From positions 62,001 through 126,000 of the forward strand of contig NZ_VTER01000006.1 in NCBI RefSeq assembly GCF_008180445.1: 64,000 nucleotides of DNA, written 5' to 3'. The translations under genes were made by a program, and so were the position numbers. Position 1 is the stretch's first letter; each line of letters begins with the position of its first letter. Of this stretch, positions 33,408 to 42,379 are shown one piece after another. This DNA is from Bacillus_AB infantis_B. GTDB taxonomy: Bacteria; Bacillota; Bacilli; Bacillales; Cytobacillaceae. The notes under the pieces were generated by a model. The model was not told where the DNA came from. It ran no database searches and saw only the letters and a program-made list of their open reading frames with translations.

Positions 33408-34937
33408 ATGGTACTAGATGCAGATATAAAAGCACAGTTAGCTCAATATCTTCAATTAATGGAAGGCGAGGTCCTGCTCAAGGTCAGCGCAGGCTCTGAC
33501 GACGTCTCCCGCGATATGCTGGCACTGGTAGACGAATTGGCCTCCATGTCATCCAGCATTAAGGTGGAAAAAGCAGAATTGCATAGGACACCAAGCTTTA
33601 GTGTGAATCGGATCGGTGAAGATACAGGAGTAACTTTTGCCGGTATCCCTCTAGGACATGAATTCACTTCACTGGTGCTTGCTTTGCTGCAGGTCAGCGG
33701 AAGGGCACCTAAAGCCGACCAGAAGGTTATTGACCAGATCAAAAACATCAAAGGCGAATATCGCTTTGAATCATATATCAGCCTGAGCTGCCATAACTGC
33801 CCTGATGTGGTACAGGCACTCAATCTGATGAGCGTTCTCAATCCAAACATCACGCATACGATGATTGACGGCGCCGCTTTCAAGGAAGAAGTCGAAAGCA
33901 GAGACATCATGGCTGTTCCGACAGTCTTCCTGAACGGCGAATCATTCGGCAGCGGCCGCATGAGCCTTGAAGAAATTCTTGGCAAAATGGGCGGCGGCCC
34001 GGATGCATCCGAGCTGTCTGATAAAGACCCTTACGATGTCCTTGTTGTCGGCGGCGGCCCTGCCGGCGCGAGTGCAGCAATCTATGCGGCACGTAAAGGC
34101 ATCCGCACCGGCATTGTAGCCGAGCGTTTCGGCGGCCAGGTCATGGATACTCTTGGCATCGAGAACTTCATCAGCGTCAAGCATACGGAAGGCCCTAAGC
34201 TTGTTGCAAGCCTTGAGGAGCATGTGAAAGAGTACGGCATTGATGTTATGAACCTTCAGCGCGCGAAGAGCCTGGAAAAGAAAGACCTGATCGAACTTGA
34301 ACTTGAAAACGGCGCTGTGCTGAAGAGCAAGAGCGTCATCCTTTCAACAGGTGCCCGCTGGCGCAATGTCAACGTCCCTGGTGAAGCTGAGTTCAAGAAC
34401 AAAGGTGTGGCATACTGCCCTCACTGTGACGGCCCGCTCTTTGAAGGTAAGGATGTTGCCGTTATCGGCGGCGGAAACTCCGGAATTGAAGCGGCAATCG
34501 ACCTGGCCGGCATTGTCAAGCACGTAACTGTCCTTGAATTCATGCCTGAGCTGAAGGCCGATGCTGTCCTCCAGGACCGCCTGTACAGCCTGCCTAACGT
34601 AACTGTCCTGAAGAACGTTCAGACAAAGGAAATCACCGGTACTGATAAAGTGAACGGCATTTCCTATATTGACCGTGAGACAGGAGAAGAGCATCATGTT
34701 GAGCTTCAGGGTGTCTTCGTTCAAATCGGTCTTGTGCCAAACACAGACTGGCTCGGCGATTCAATCGAACGTACACGCTTCGGCGAAATCATCGTGGACA
34801 AGCACGGCGCGACCAATGTCCCTGGTGTATTTGCGGCCGGCGACTGCACAGACAGCGCCTATAAGCAAATCATCATTTCCATGGGATCCGGCGCGACTGC
34901 TTCCCTCGGTGCGTTCGATTACCTGATCCGCAACTAA
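33408..34937 (+). CDS. ahpF: Alkyl hydroperoxide reductase subunit F
   Basis: 509 residues. The N-terminal double thioredoxin-like domain has CHNC near residue 130. The flavoprotein part has FAD site VVGGGPAGASAAIYAA, the CPHC redox pair near 340, and the NAD(P)H site 'VAVIGGGNSGIEAAIDLA'. It moves electrons from NADH to AhpC. It starts 14 bases after ahpC, and a strong terminator follows. Confidence 0.96.
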   Translation: MVLDADIKAQLAQYLQLMEGEVLLKVSAGSDDVSRDMLALVDELASMSSSIKVEKAELHRTPSFSVNRIGEDTGVTFAGIPLGHEFTSLVLALLQVSGRAPKADQKVIDQIKNIKGEYRFESYISLSCHNCPDVVQALNLMSVLNPNITHTMIDGAAFKEEVESRDIMAVPTVFLNGESFGSGRMSLEEILGKMGGGPDASELSDKDPYDVLVVGGGPAGASAAIYAARKGIRTGIVAERFGGQVMDTLGIENFISVKHTEGPKLVASLEEHVKEYGIDVMNLQRAKSLEKKDLIELELENGAVLKSKSVILSTGARWRNVNVPGEAEFKNKGVAYCPHCDGPLFEGKDVAVIGGGNSGIEAAIDLAGIVKHVTVLEFMPELKADAVLQDRLYSLPNVTVLKNVQTKEITGTDKVNGISYIDRETGEEHHVELQGVFVQIGLVPNTDWLGDSIERTRFGEIIVDKHGATNVPGVFAAGDCTDSAYKQIIISMGSGATASLGAFDYLIRN

Positions 34938-34940
34938 AAA

Positions 34941-34976
34941 AAAGCCGCTCTGCTATTGCAGCAGAGCGGCTTTTTT
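34941..34976 (+). terminator. Terminator after ahpF
   Basis: AAAGCCGCTCTGCT and GCAGAGCGGCTTT pair around a short loop, followed by TTTTTT. Confidence 0.85.
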
Positions 34977-35007
34977 ATATATTTTCTACGGGTGCCGCAG
35001 CAGCAAG

Positions 35008-35037
35008 AAAAAAACTGACTGGCATTAAACCAATCAG
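35008..35037 (-). terminator. Terminator after the efflux gene
   Basis: On the minus strand CTGATTGG and CCAGTCAG pair and run into TTTTTTT. Confidence 0.6.
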
Positions 35038-35046
35038 CTCCCTTTA

Positions 35047-36246
35047 TCACCTGGCAGACAACTTCCCCGCCACTTTTTTCTTCCCTTTCCCTGGTTCCGC
35101 CCATAAGAATGAAAGGCCAATCGAAAGGACAATCATAACGGCTGCAAAGTAAAAGGGATAGTCAAAATCTACATCAAAAAGCATCCCGCCGATGATTGGT
35201 CCCAAAACATTGCCTATGCTTGTAAACATTGAGTTCATGCCTCCGACAAAGCCCTGCTCATTCCCTGCTATCTTCGAAAGATAAGTGGTGGCGGCAGGCC
35301 TTATCAAATCAAAGCCGACGAAAACCGTCATTGTAACCATCAGAATCGCTGCATAAGAGTTCACCGTCGTCATCAAAAATACCAGCACAGCCGAAAAGAT
35401 CAGGCAATAGCGGATGAGCCGGATTTCCCCGAGCCAAATCGTGAGCTTGCTAAAGAAGACAATCTGGACGATGGCACCAAGAATGGCTCCCCCTGTAATC
35501 ATAATAGCGATATCTTTCGGCGAAAATCCGAACTTGCGATCGGCAAATAATGAGAACAGCGACTCAAAGGACGCCAGGCCAAAGGCAGAGATCAGAATGA
35601 TCACAAACGGGATGAAATAGATTGGTGCGAAGATCCTCTTTAAGCCGGCTTTCTGTGTCCCGGCTTCCTCCGCTTCCTCATTTTCCGGATTCCGCTCCGG
35701 CTCTTTCAGCGTAATCAGCGATAATACAGCCGCACCAAGGGCAAATGCCGCGGCAAAAAAGAACGGAAGCCTTGTGTCAACTTCAGCCAAAAATCCGCCG
35801 ATGGCAGGCCCGATAATGAATCCTGTCGAGATGGCCGCGGACATATAGCCAAGCGCTTTTGGCCTGGATTTAATCGTTGTAATGTCAGCAATAAACGCCG
35901 TAACAGCAGGCATGATGAACGCCGCACTCACGCCTCCAAGGATGCGGGAGACAAATAGAGGCATAACAGACTGCCCCAGGCCGAACAAGAGCTCAGAGGC
36001 GCTGAAAATGAACAGGCCGATCACAATCATCCTCTTCCTGCCGAACTGGTCTGCCCATCTTCCCGCTATAGGCGACACAATCAGCTGGGCGCCCGCGAAG
36101 GCAGCAATCATATAGCCGACAACCGTACCCGATATATTCAATTCATTCATAATGGCAGGTGTAACAGGAATCACTAGGCCGATTCCCAGAAAGGCAATCA
36201 GCAGATTCATAAGCAGAATGGCCAAAGCAATATTATTTCTTTTCAT
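35047..36246 (-). CDS. MFS multidrug efflux pump (Bmr/NorA-like)
   Basis: About 399 residues, twelve helices. 'IPVTPAIMNELNISGTVVGYMIAAFAGAQLIVSPIAGRWADQFGRKRMI' carries motif A (GRWADQFGRKR-type), and 'RILGGVSAAFIMPAVTAFIADIT' is motif C-like. Start at ATG 36246 with AGGAGG seven bases upstream. The TetR gene lies immediately upstream and ends 21 bases before it. So the two genes form one operon that is probably repressed by the TetR-type protein and induced by the pump's drugs. Confidence 0.85.
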   Translation of the reverse strand: MKRNNIALAILLMNLLIAFLGIGLVIPVTPAIMNELNISGTVVGYMIAAFAGAQLIVSPIAGRWADQFGRKRMIVIGLFIFSASELLFGLGQSVMPLFVSRILGGVSAAFIMPAVTAFIADITTIKSRPKALGYMSAAISTGFIIGPAIGGFLAEVDTRLPFFFAAAFALGAAVLSLITLKEPERNPENEEAEEAGTQKAGLKRIFAPIYFIPFVIILISAFGLASFESLFSLFADRKFGFSPKDIAIMITGGAILGAIVQIVFFSKLTIWLGEIRLIRYCLIFSAVLVFLMTTVNSYAAILMVTMTVFVGFDLIRPAATTYLSKIAGNEQGFVGGMNSMFTSIGNVLGPIIGGMLFDVDFDYPFYFAAVMIVLSIGLSFLWAEPGKGKKKVAGKLSAR

Positions 36247-36266
36247 ACCTTTTCCTCCTGTAAGTA

Positions 36267-36872
36267 TCATGTCCTGCTGCGCTTACTGGATACCCCTCTC
36301 CAATAGACACGCCAGGAAAAATCAAGCTTCTCCTGGACCCTTGATGCATCTCCTGTCAACAGCTCGAAAAACAAACCATCCAGCACACCCGTATACGCCA
36401 CTGCGGCCGGCCTCGCCCCCACCTCGCTGTCAATCCGTCCGTCCTCTTCTCCCTTACTGGCAGCGAGGATAAGCATTTCTTCGAGATGATCGACATATTT
36501 CCGGCCGAATTCCTCCGCCTCTTTTGAAAGATGGGCAGGCTGAAAAAAGAGCATCCTTAATAAAAACTTCGTAAAGTCATCGTTTCCATAGCGGTCACGG
36601 TATTGTAAAAGAAAACCATAAAGGAAGTCCTCAAGCCGGCTCTCCTTATGGGTTTCTGCATAGTCATCCAAAAACCTCAGTTCTTCCTCCAGCACATCAT
36701 CCAGCACTTCCAGCAGCAGCTCATCTTTTCCTTTGAAGTGTGTATAAATAGACTGCTTCCTGATACCGACTTCTTCTGCAATATTCGCCATCGAGGCCCC
36801 TTCATAGCCGAACTGGGCAAAATGCTTCAGAGCAGTCATTTTGATTCTTTCACTGGTCAGCTCAACAGCCAC
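36267..36872 (-). CDS. TetR-family transcriptional repressor
   Basis: 201 residues. The N-terminal helix-turn-helix is 'HFAQFGYEGASMANIAEEVGIRKQSIYTHFKGKDELLLEV'. The C-terminal ligand domain is not diagnostic. The start is GTG after GGAAGGGG. A perfect palindrome (CTAACG-TT-CGTTAG) just upstream is the probable operator, overlapping the promoter. Acts on the downstream MFS gene and itself. Confidence 0.9.
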   Translation of the reverse strand: MAVELTSERIKMTALKHFAQFGYEGASMANIAEEVGIRKQSIYTHFKGKDELLLEVLDDVLEEELRFLDDYAETHKESRLEDFLYGFLLQYRDRYGNDDFTKFLLRMLFFQPAHLSKEAEEFGRKYVDHLEEMLILAASKGEEDGRIDSEVGARPAAVAYTGVLDGLFFELLTGDASRVQEKLDFSWRVYWRGVSSKRSRT

Positions 36873-36887
36873 AGTTAAATCCCCTTC

Positions 36888-36901
36888 CTAACGTTCGTTA
36901 G
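36888..36901. promoter_or_regulatory. TetR-type operator palindrome
   Basis: CTAACG and CGTTAG arms with two bases between. It lies between the -10 element and the GTG start of the repressor gene, so binding would cover the transcription start. Confidence 0.75.
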
Positions 36902-36905
36902 TCAT

Positions 36906-36934
36906 ATTAAACACCGAAACCGCTGGAAAGTCAA
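36906..36934 (-). promoter_or_regulatory. Promoter of the TetR-MFS operon
   Basis: On the minus strand TTGACT (36929-36934) and TTTAAT (36906-36911) are 17 bp apart. The operator at 36888-36901 begins just downstream. Confidence 0.7.
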
Positions 36935-36963
36935 CCGAATGATATGAGTTTCTCACCCTCCTG

Positions 36964-36993
36964 AAAAAAGAAAAGCCGCCAATGGCTGGCAGC
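36964..36993 (-). terminator. Terminator after the ABM monooxygenase gene
   Basis: GCTGCCA and TGGCGGC on the minus strand pair with one wobble and run into TTTTCTTTTTT. Confidence 0.7.
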
Positions 36994-37013
36994 TGATTTT
37001 CCCCTGTTCAATA

Positions 37014-37328
37014 TTAAGAGCCGGAGATACCCTTTCCTCCCCTGGCTTCCATGGTGCTGATCCGCTCCATCCCGGCAATGATAGGCTTGGCGCGCTTGAT
37101 TAAGGTCTTGGTTGATTCAAGGGACAAAGAGTTTTGATGGGCAGCCTCATCGCTCCACACCTCGTAAACATAGACAGCATCCGGCTCAGCTTCTGATGTA
37201 TGGACATGATAGATTTCGCATTCATTCAGTTCCTTCATGGATTCCGCTGCTTCAAGAAGGATACTGACCATATGATCCCGTTCCCCTTCTTTTACTGTAA
37301 ACCTGCCGAACAGACTGAATTTATTCAT
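37014..37328 (-). CDS. Antibiotic biosynthesis monooxygenase (ABM) domain protein
   Basis: 104 residues of the small dimeric ferredoxin-like fold: 'FGRFTVKEGERDHMVSILLEAAESM', 'CEIYHVHTSEAEPDAVYVYEVWSDEAAHQNSL'. YgiN-type quinol monooxygenases look like this, but many members have other roles. AGGAGG precedes the ATG. It stands alone. Confidence 0.8.
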   Translation of the reverse strand: MNKFSLFGRFTVKEGERDHMVSILLEAAESMKELNECEIYHVHTSEAEPDAVYVYEVWSDEAAHQNSLSLESTKTLIKRAKPIIAGMERISTMEARGGKGISGS

Positions 37329-37375
37329 GTAACGTCCTCCTATTATTTAGACTGCTATAAGAATGCCCAGATCCT

Positions 37376-38488
37376 TTAATTTGCAAGCACAATAGCAGGC
37401 AGAATTTCTTTCCTCACCCAGCCGGTCATCCCGTCCTTTTTGATCAGTGCAAAGCCTGAGCAGCTGTCATCCAGAACAGACACAGCATCCCCTTTACTCA
37501 CGGCTATAAGGGAGCAGGAAACATCAGATTTCACCTTGTACCTGCCATTCTCTTCTTGCAAGATGTATTCATTTTTCACATAAAGCAGCTCGTCCTTACC
37601 CGGCTGCCTGCATAAGGTAAAATGCTCATCTTCTTCAAAAGGAACGATATCATAATCAGGGTAAAGTATGGCCCCCTTCATATCAAAGGTTTCAGAGAAA
37701 TCCTTAACGGCCCGGCAAGCAGGGATTCCGTCCACATAGGCATGGGAGAACATATCCTCACCAGCATTTCTCTGGATGATGAAGGCGTTCAATTGCCCTT
37801 TATCCTTCACTCTGTTCCCGCCATCGATGCTGATTATTTTTTTCTCCCGATCAATGATTGGATTATCACTCGGAATATCTTTAGAATAATTCACAACAGG
37901 CCAATGGCCGACGACTACAAACTTCTCTGCCTGATGGGATTTTTCCAGAAAAGAAGGAATCGAAATAGCCTTATCCCTGTCTGTTTCCCTCCAATTTTCC
38001 AAATTCTCCAGCCCTGCGTGGACAAAGATATAATCTTCTGTTTCGATAGCTGTCGGCAGGCTGGACAGCCACTCGATTTCCTCTGAAAAATGCTCTATCA
38101 AGACTTCTTTTACCTCACTGATGCTTGTCTGTTCATTCAGCGGGAACCCCGCGTCTGCCAGCCATTCATTGAAAAGGCAATAGCGCCTTGAGAGTAAATA
38201 TCTGATAAGCAATGGATTTTCTGCAAGCAGCTCCCCAACCAGAGCCTCGCAATTTCCTTCAATCACCTGCACCCGGGGATTGAGCGATGCAAGCTCCATT
38301 ATGTATTTCACAGTCTCCTTGCTGTTCCTGCCCTTTTCACAAATATCGCCGTTGATAATGAGGTAATCCTCACTGTTAAAATCAACCTTTTCCAAAAGCT
38401 CCTTGAAAAGGCCAATTTCTCCGTGGATATCCGAAGTGACGATTATCCTGGCACCCTTTGGTATGTGCATTTCTTTTATTTTGTCCAT
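37376..38488 (-). CDS. Metallophosphoesterase with C-terminal SH3-like domain
   Basis: 370 residues. Calcineurin-like motifs are complete: TSDIHGE (D-x-H), NGDICEKG (G-D), EGNCE (G-N-C in place of G-N-H), HAGLEN, VVGHWPV (G-H). The C-terminal 70 residues ('VSCSLIAVSKGDAVSVLDDSCSGFALIKKDGMTGWV') read like a bacterial SH3 domain. The Cys in place of the usual histidine in the GNH motif is notable. Its substrate may be a nucleotide or phosphoprotein. GGAG precedes the ATG. Confidence 0.8.
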   Translation of the reverse strand: MDKIKEMHIPKGARIIVTSDIHGEIGLFKELLEKVDFNSEDYLIINGDICEKGRNSKETVKYIMELASLNPRVQVIEGNCEALVGELLAENPLLIRYLLSRRYCLFNEWLADAGFPLNEQTSISEVKEVLIEHFSEEIEWLSSLPTAIETEDYIFVHAGLENLENWRETDRDKAISIPSFLEKSHQAEKFVVVGHWPVVNYSKDIPSDNPIIDREKKIISIDGGNRVKDKGQLNAFIIQRNAGEDMFSHAYVDGIPACRAVKDFSETFDMKGAILYPDYDIVPFEEDEHFTLCRQPGKDELLYVKNEYILQEENGRYKVKSDVSCSLIAVSKGDAVSVLDDSCSGFALIKKDGMTGWVRKEILPAIVLAN

Positions 38489-38594
38489 TCTCGTCTCCTT
38501 CTGCCTGCTTTTTAAATGATCATAAAAAGATTCGTTTCTGATTAAGGAAATCCTTCATATTAGGCATCATTAAAGTCGTTTGTTGGCGGATCTG

Positions 38595-38760
38595 GCACCC
38601 TCTTGTTGCATTTTTGTGATTCAGAGGGTCTTAGTTTCTCTGACTAGCACCCTCTGATTGCATTTTTGTAATTCAGAGGGTCTTAGTTCCTCTGACTAGC
38701 ACCCTCTGATTTGATTTCTGTGATGCAGAGGGTGTTAGTTTCCCTGTCTGGCATCCTTTG
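38595..38760. repeat. Tandem array of 52-bp palindromic units (three full, one partial)
   Basis: Units start at 38595, 38647, 38699 and 38751 (period 52). Arms ACCCTCTGA and TCAGAGGGT enclose a T-rich loop in unit 2; units 1 and 3 form 7-8 bp versions. A shared tail follows (CTTAGTTTCTCTGACTA). It lies 107 bases upstream of the phosphoesterase start codon, with no other gene nearby. Confidence 0.85.
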
Positions 38761-39313
38761 GGCCTATTTCTTTCCCCTTCGCTCCTAGGCCTGGTTCTCT
38801 TCATTTCCTCTCTTGAAATTTGCCTGTTGCTTTCGCCATGATCAATTGGATGCCATTTCGTTTGAAGCTGAATCCATTCTTTTTAAAAACTTCCCGGCCT
38901 CTTTTCCTTTGAGAATCTTCACTTGCTTTCCGAATAATCCAGAAATACTGTATTCTCTCTATTGATACGATAGCTGAATGGGATTTCTTCCAGGCGGTTT
39001 CTTTTATCGATATCCATCTTATCCCTTTAATCATCCTTAACTTTGCTGCAGCTCTTTCAGATAGATTCTCTATAGTTTGGCCTTATCCTTCTTTTAAATT
39101 TGCTCTTCGCTGGAACATCCGGTCTGTATTAATAAAAAAAGCTCCTATTGAATCAAACGATTGAATAGATTATCCTGAACTATCCTGCAAAAACCAGGAG
39201 CCCATTCAAAAACAGGGCTTTTCCCCTTGGAACGGACAGCCAAGCCGGACAATACAGTGATAATAGCTTAAAGGCACGTTCTGTTGGCCAAATATGTAAA
39301 GGGGATTGGGACA
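38761..39313. other. Gap upstream of the HpaB-like gene
   Basis: No firm gene. A possible ORF (38801-39034, minus) is listed separately. At 39138-39200 GCTCCT and AGGAGC could pair over a long loop; the minus strand then reads TTTTTTT. Promoter elements of the HpaB gene were not identified with confidence. Confidence 0.4.
38801..39034 (-). CDS. Hypothetical protein (doubtful), 77 residues
   Basis: Basic and Lys/Arg/Ser-rich ('SQRKRGREVFKKNGFSFKRNG') with no recognisable fold. No good ribosome site precedes it. Its position next to a repeat array and its composition suggest repeat-derived sequence rather than a functional gene. Listed with low confidence. Confidence 0.2.
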   Translation of the reverse strand: MIKGIRWISIKETAWKKSHSAIVSIERIQYFWIIRKASEDSQRKRGREVFKKNGFSFKRNGIQLIMAKATGKFQERK

Positions 39314-40759
39314 ATGGGAATTCGGAATGGGAAGGAATTCATTGAACGATTGGATCTGATGGAAAATGAGGTCTGGCTGGATGGGGAAAGGGTCGCGGGG
39401 AACATTTCGGAGCATCCTGCTTTTAAAGGAATTGTGGCGGCAAAGGCCTCGCTCTATGATAAGCAATGCGATCCGCCATTGCATGAAGAGATGACATTTC
39501 GCATACCTGGCACCGCAGAGCTGGCAGGCCTGTCATACCTGAAGCCTCAAACAAAAGAGGATCTGCTGAAAAGAAGGAAAATGATCGAACATTGGGCAAT
39601 AAGCACCCGCGGCATGATGGGCAGGAGCCCGGATTATATGAATACGGCGGTCATGAGCCTTGCTGCCTCTGCCTCCGTCCTCGCGGGCAGGGAAAACTGT
39701 TTTCCCGGGCATGTCCGGGCACTTTATGAACGTGCCATCCATGAGGATCTCTCGTTCACGCACACGCTCATTACCCCCCAGGTCAACCGTTCTGCCTTTT
39801 ACCTTGGCTCTGACACCCCGATCTCAGCAAGAGTGATCGAGAGGAACCATGATGGCCTGGTCATCAAGGGGGCCCGCCTTTTGGCGACACAGGGAGGATT
39901 GACCGATGAACTGCTGGTACTCAGCTCACCCGGCAGGTTTGATACGGAAGAGGCATTTGCTTTTTCCATCCCCTCCAACACGGATGGGCTGCGATTCATC
40001 TGCAGGGGATCCTTTGCAGGCGATGGCTCTGCCTTTGATTACCCCCTCAGTTCCCATTACGATGAAATGGACGCTATCGTCGTGTTTGATGATGTCCTGG
40101 TTCCTTGGGAAAAGGTATTTCTCTATGACAATGTCGAGGCTGCGCTGGCGTTCAAAAATAAGAGCAGCTTCCATTCCTTTGCCTATCACCAGGCATTGAT
40201 CAGGCAGATCGTTAAAACGGAATTCATCCTAGGGGTTGCCGAATCTATTGTAAAATGCCTCAATGTCAGTGAATATCAGCATATACAAGCCAAGATGGCC
40301 GAAATCATCATAGGGCTGGAATCGATGAAAGCGCTGCTCGAGAAATCAGAAAACGATGCGTTTGCCGATGAGTTTGGCTGCATGCGCCCAAGCATCGTCC
40401 CTCTCCAGATTGCCAGCAACCTTTTCCCTGATCTGTATCCCCGCTTTTGCGAGATCATCCAGGTTATCGGCGCAAGCGGCCTGACCTCGCTGCCGACTGA
40501 AAAAGATTTTGAATCAGGCATCCGGGCTGACCTTGATCATTATCTTCAAGCGGAAGGCTTGAATGCAAAGGAACGGGTCCAGCTCTTCCGTCTGGCCTGG
40601 GATTTGACGATGAGCCCCTTCGGCACAAGGCAGACCCATTACGAAAGATATTTCTCCGGCGATCCGGTCCGGCTTGCGAGCACCTTATATCATACTTATC
40701 CAAAGGAAGCCTTTGTCCGGAACGTCAGTGAATTCCTGCAGCAGCGAAAATCAGATTAG
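39314..40759 (+). CDS. 4-Hydroxyphenylacetate 3-hydroxylase family flavin monooxygenase (HpaB-like)
   Basis: About 481 residues. 'MMGRSPDYMNTAVMSLAA', 'DLSFTHTLITPQVNRS' and 'DEMDAIVVFDDVLVPWEKVFLYDN' are characteristic of the HpaB/YoaI group (FADH2-dependent oxygenases). The C-terminal helical part has 'MSPFGTRQTHYERYFSGDP'. It hydroxylates phenols using FADH2 from a separate reductase; no HpaC-type gene is nearby. Start at ATG 39314, preceded by AAAGGGG; an upstream TTG at 39284 is unlikely. Transcription ends at a shared terminator. Confidence 0.88.
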   Translation: MGIRNGKEFIERLDLMENEVWLDGERVAGNISEHPAFKGIVAAKASLYDKQCDPPLHEEMTFRIPGTAELAGLSYLKPQTKEDLLKRRKMIEHWAISTRGMMGRSPDYMNTAVMSLAASASVLAGRENCFPGHVRALYERAIHEDLSFTHTLITPQVNRSAFYLGSDTPISARVIERNHDGLVIKGARLLATQGGLTDELLVLSSPGRFDTEEAFAFSIPSNTDGLRFICRGSFAGDGSAFDYPLSSHYDEMDAIVVFDDVLVPWEKVFLYDNVEAALAFKNKSSFHSFAYHQALIRQIVKTEFILGVAESIVKCLNVSEYQHIQAKMAEIIIGLESMKALLEKSENDAFADEFGCMRPSIVPLQIASNLFPDLYPRFCEIIQVIGASGLTSLPTEKDFESGIRADLDHYLQAEGLNAKERVQLFRLAWDLTMSPFGTRQTHYERYFSGDPVRLASTLYHTYPKEAFVRNVSEFLQQRKSD

Positions 40760-40767
40760 TATTAAAC

Positions 40768-40805
40768 AAAGCCGCATCCCCATGCAACAAGGATACGGCT
40801 TTTTG
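40768..40805. terminator. Terminator between HpaB-like and DUF817 genes
   Basis: AAAGCCG-ATCC and GGAT-CGGCTTT pair and are followed by TTTTTG on the plus strand; the opposite strand ends in A/T also. Confidence 0.75.
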
Positions 40806-40808
40806 AAA

Positions 40809-41627
40809 TTAATGGGGCTTCCCCTTGACCAGCTTCAGTGTCGCAACAATCAGGAAGCTGACAATCACCAGCAGCAGCCAGGAACTTACCTTGCCAAGGT
40901 GGACAAGGCTCCAGGCATCCTGCTGGTTCGGATATTCCCATGCCCCGAAAAACGTCGCGATGTTTTCCGCTATCCAGATAAAAAATCCGATCAGTACGAA
41001 TGATAGGGAAATCGGCATACGGTGCTTGATTCCTCCGACCTCATAAATGACCCGGGAACGCCAAAAGACTATGATTACAAGCCCGGAGAGCCACCAGCGG
41101 ATGTCTATCCAATAATGATGTGTGAAAAAGTTCAGGTAAATGGCAGCAGCCAGCGGGACAACAAGCCAAAACGGCGGCCACTCTACCAGTTCAACCTTCA
41201 GCCTCCGCCACGCCTGGCAAAGATAGCTGGCCACGCTCGCATACATGAATCCGCTGTATAGCGGTACGCCTCCAACCTTGAAGAAGCCTTCTTCCGGATA
41301 AGACCAGGAGCCCATATGGACCTTGAACAGCTCAAGCGCAAGCCCGATCAGGTGAAAAAGTGTGATAACCTTTAATTCATCGCGCGTTTCAAGTCCTGAG
41401 CGCAGCATCCCCCATTGCATCACAAGGCAGATGAGGAGCAGCCAGTCATACCGCGGCAGGAATGGAAGCGGGATGATCTTCGTCAGGGCCAGGGAAGCAA
41501 AGATAACAACAGGGAACAGGCAGGACAAGGCCTGCTCCCAGCCAAAACGGCATAGCTGCTGTGCCCCTCCAATCACCTGCATCCTTACATTTCTTTTCTT
41601 AACATCATTCTGGATGGCTATGCTCAT
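40809..41627 (-). CDS. DUF817 membrane protein (YoaT-like)
   Basis: 272 residues, about eight helices, with 'HMGSWSYPEEGFFKVGGVPLYSGFMYASVASY' and 'FFGAWEYPNQQDAW', the characteristic family segments. It matches B. subtilis YoaT by family, and the next two genes are also of yozG and yoaS type, so synteny is conserved. Function unknown. GGGAGG precedes the ATG. Confidence 0.82.
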   Translation of the reverse strand: MSIAIQNDVKKRNVRMQVIGGAQQLCRFGWEQALSCLFPVVIFASLALTKIIPLPFLPRYDWLLLICLVMQWGMLRSGLETRDELKVITLFHLIGLALELFKVHMGSWSYPEEGFFKVGGVPLYSGFMYASVASYLCQAWRRLKVELVEWPPFWLVVPLAAAIYLNFFTHHYWIDIRWWLSGLVIIVFWRSRVIYEVGGIKHRMPISLSFVLIGFFIWIAENIATFFGAWEYPNQQDAWSLVHLGKVSSWLLLVIVSFLIVATLKLVKGKPH

Positions 41628-41665
41628 ATGAAACCTCCCCTTATCTGGACAGAATTTGAACTAAT

Positions 41666-41890
41666 TCACTGTTCCGGCTTTTCATCGTCCTTTTGGTATT
41701 CCAAGATGTCTCCCGGCTGGCAGTCCAGCGCCTTGCAGATGGCTTCCAGAGTCGTCAGCCGGATTGCTTTTGCTTTTCCATTTTTCAGTATGGAAAGATT
41801 GGCCATGGTGATGCCGACCCTTTCTGATAGCTCAGTCACGCTCATTTTGCGTTTCGCCAGCATCACATCGATACGAATGATAATTGCCAT
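41666..41890 (-). CDS. Small Cro/CI-type HTH regulator (YozG-like)
   Basis: 74 residues, almost wholly a helix-turn-helix: 'VMLAKRKMSVTELSERVGITMANLSILKNGKAKAIRLTTLEAICKAL'. It lies between DUF2975 and DUF817 genes, as in the B. subtilis yoaS-yozG-yoaT region. GAGGTG precedes the ATG; the spacing to the upstream DUF2975 gene is 9 bases, so they are co-transcribed. Confidence 0.85.
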   Translation of the reverse strand: MAIIIRIDVMLAKRKMSVTELSERVGITMANLSILKNGKAKAIRLTTLEAICKALDCQPGDILEYQKDDEKPEQ

Positions 41891-41899
41891 GTTTTCACC

Positions 41900-42379
41900 T
41901 CAGACCGTCAGATCATTTTCTGACTTGATATCGATCGCATTTTTCAGTAATTTTTGGAGGACAGCGGCAAAAACAGCAATCACAATGGAACCGAAAATGA
42001 TGATCAATCCGATCAGGATGATGCCCGGGGCATCGTCGATCTCTGCCGCAAAATAAAAGAGCGGCATAGCTGCTGTATACAGCAGCATAATCGCAGCGGC
42101 ACAATTTCTTATCGCCCTCAAAGCCCTCACAGCCATTTCTGAGAATGCGTTGTTATGGTCGATATAATTTAGAAGCTTGAAGGCCTGAAACAAAGCAGCG
42201 AAAAACGGAATGGCCGATATATACATAACCGCCAAAATGCCATACAGCAGATTCCGCCATTCCAAACCGCTTTGGCTTGCATTGATTGCAAGAGAAGGCA
42301 GTCCGAATAAACATAATGCCAGTATCGGAGCCCCGATAAGGAAGATGGCTATTTTCAAAAAGAGTGTTTCCCTTTTCAT
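41900..42379 (-). CDS. DUF2975 membrane protein (YoaS-like)
   Basis: About 159 residues with four helices ('IAIFLIGAPILALCLFGLPSLAI', 'YGILAVMYISAIPFFAALFQAF', 'CAAAIMLLYTAAMPLFYFAA', 'IILIGLIIIFGSIVIAVFAAVL'). The pair DUF2975 plus a small HTH protein is a known two-gene unit. ATG at 42379 lies 6 bases from GAGGTG, while a GTG at 42388 would use no site. Confidence 0.82.
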   Translation of the reverse strand: MKRETLFLKIAIFLIGAPILALCLFGLPSLAINASQSGLEWRNLLYGILAVMYISAIPFFAALFQAFKLLNYIDHNNAFSEMAVRALRAIRNCAAAIMLLYTAAMPLFYFAAEIDDAPGIILIGLIIIFGSIVIAVFAAVLQKLLKNAIDIKSENDLTV

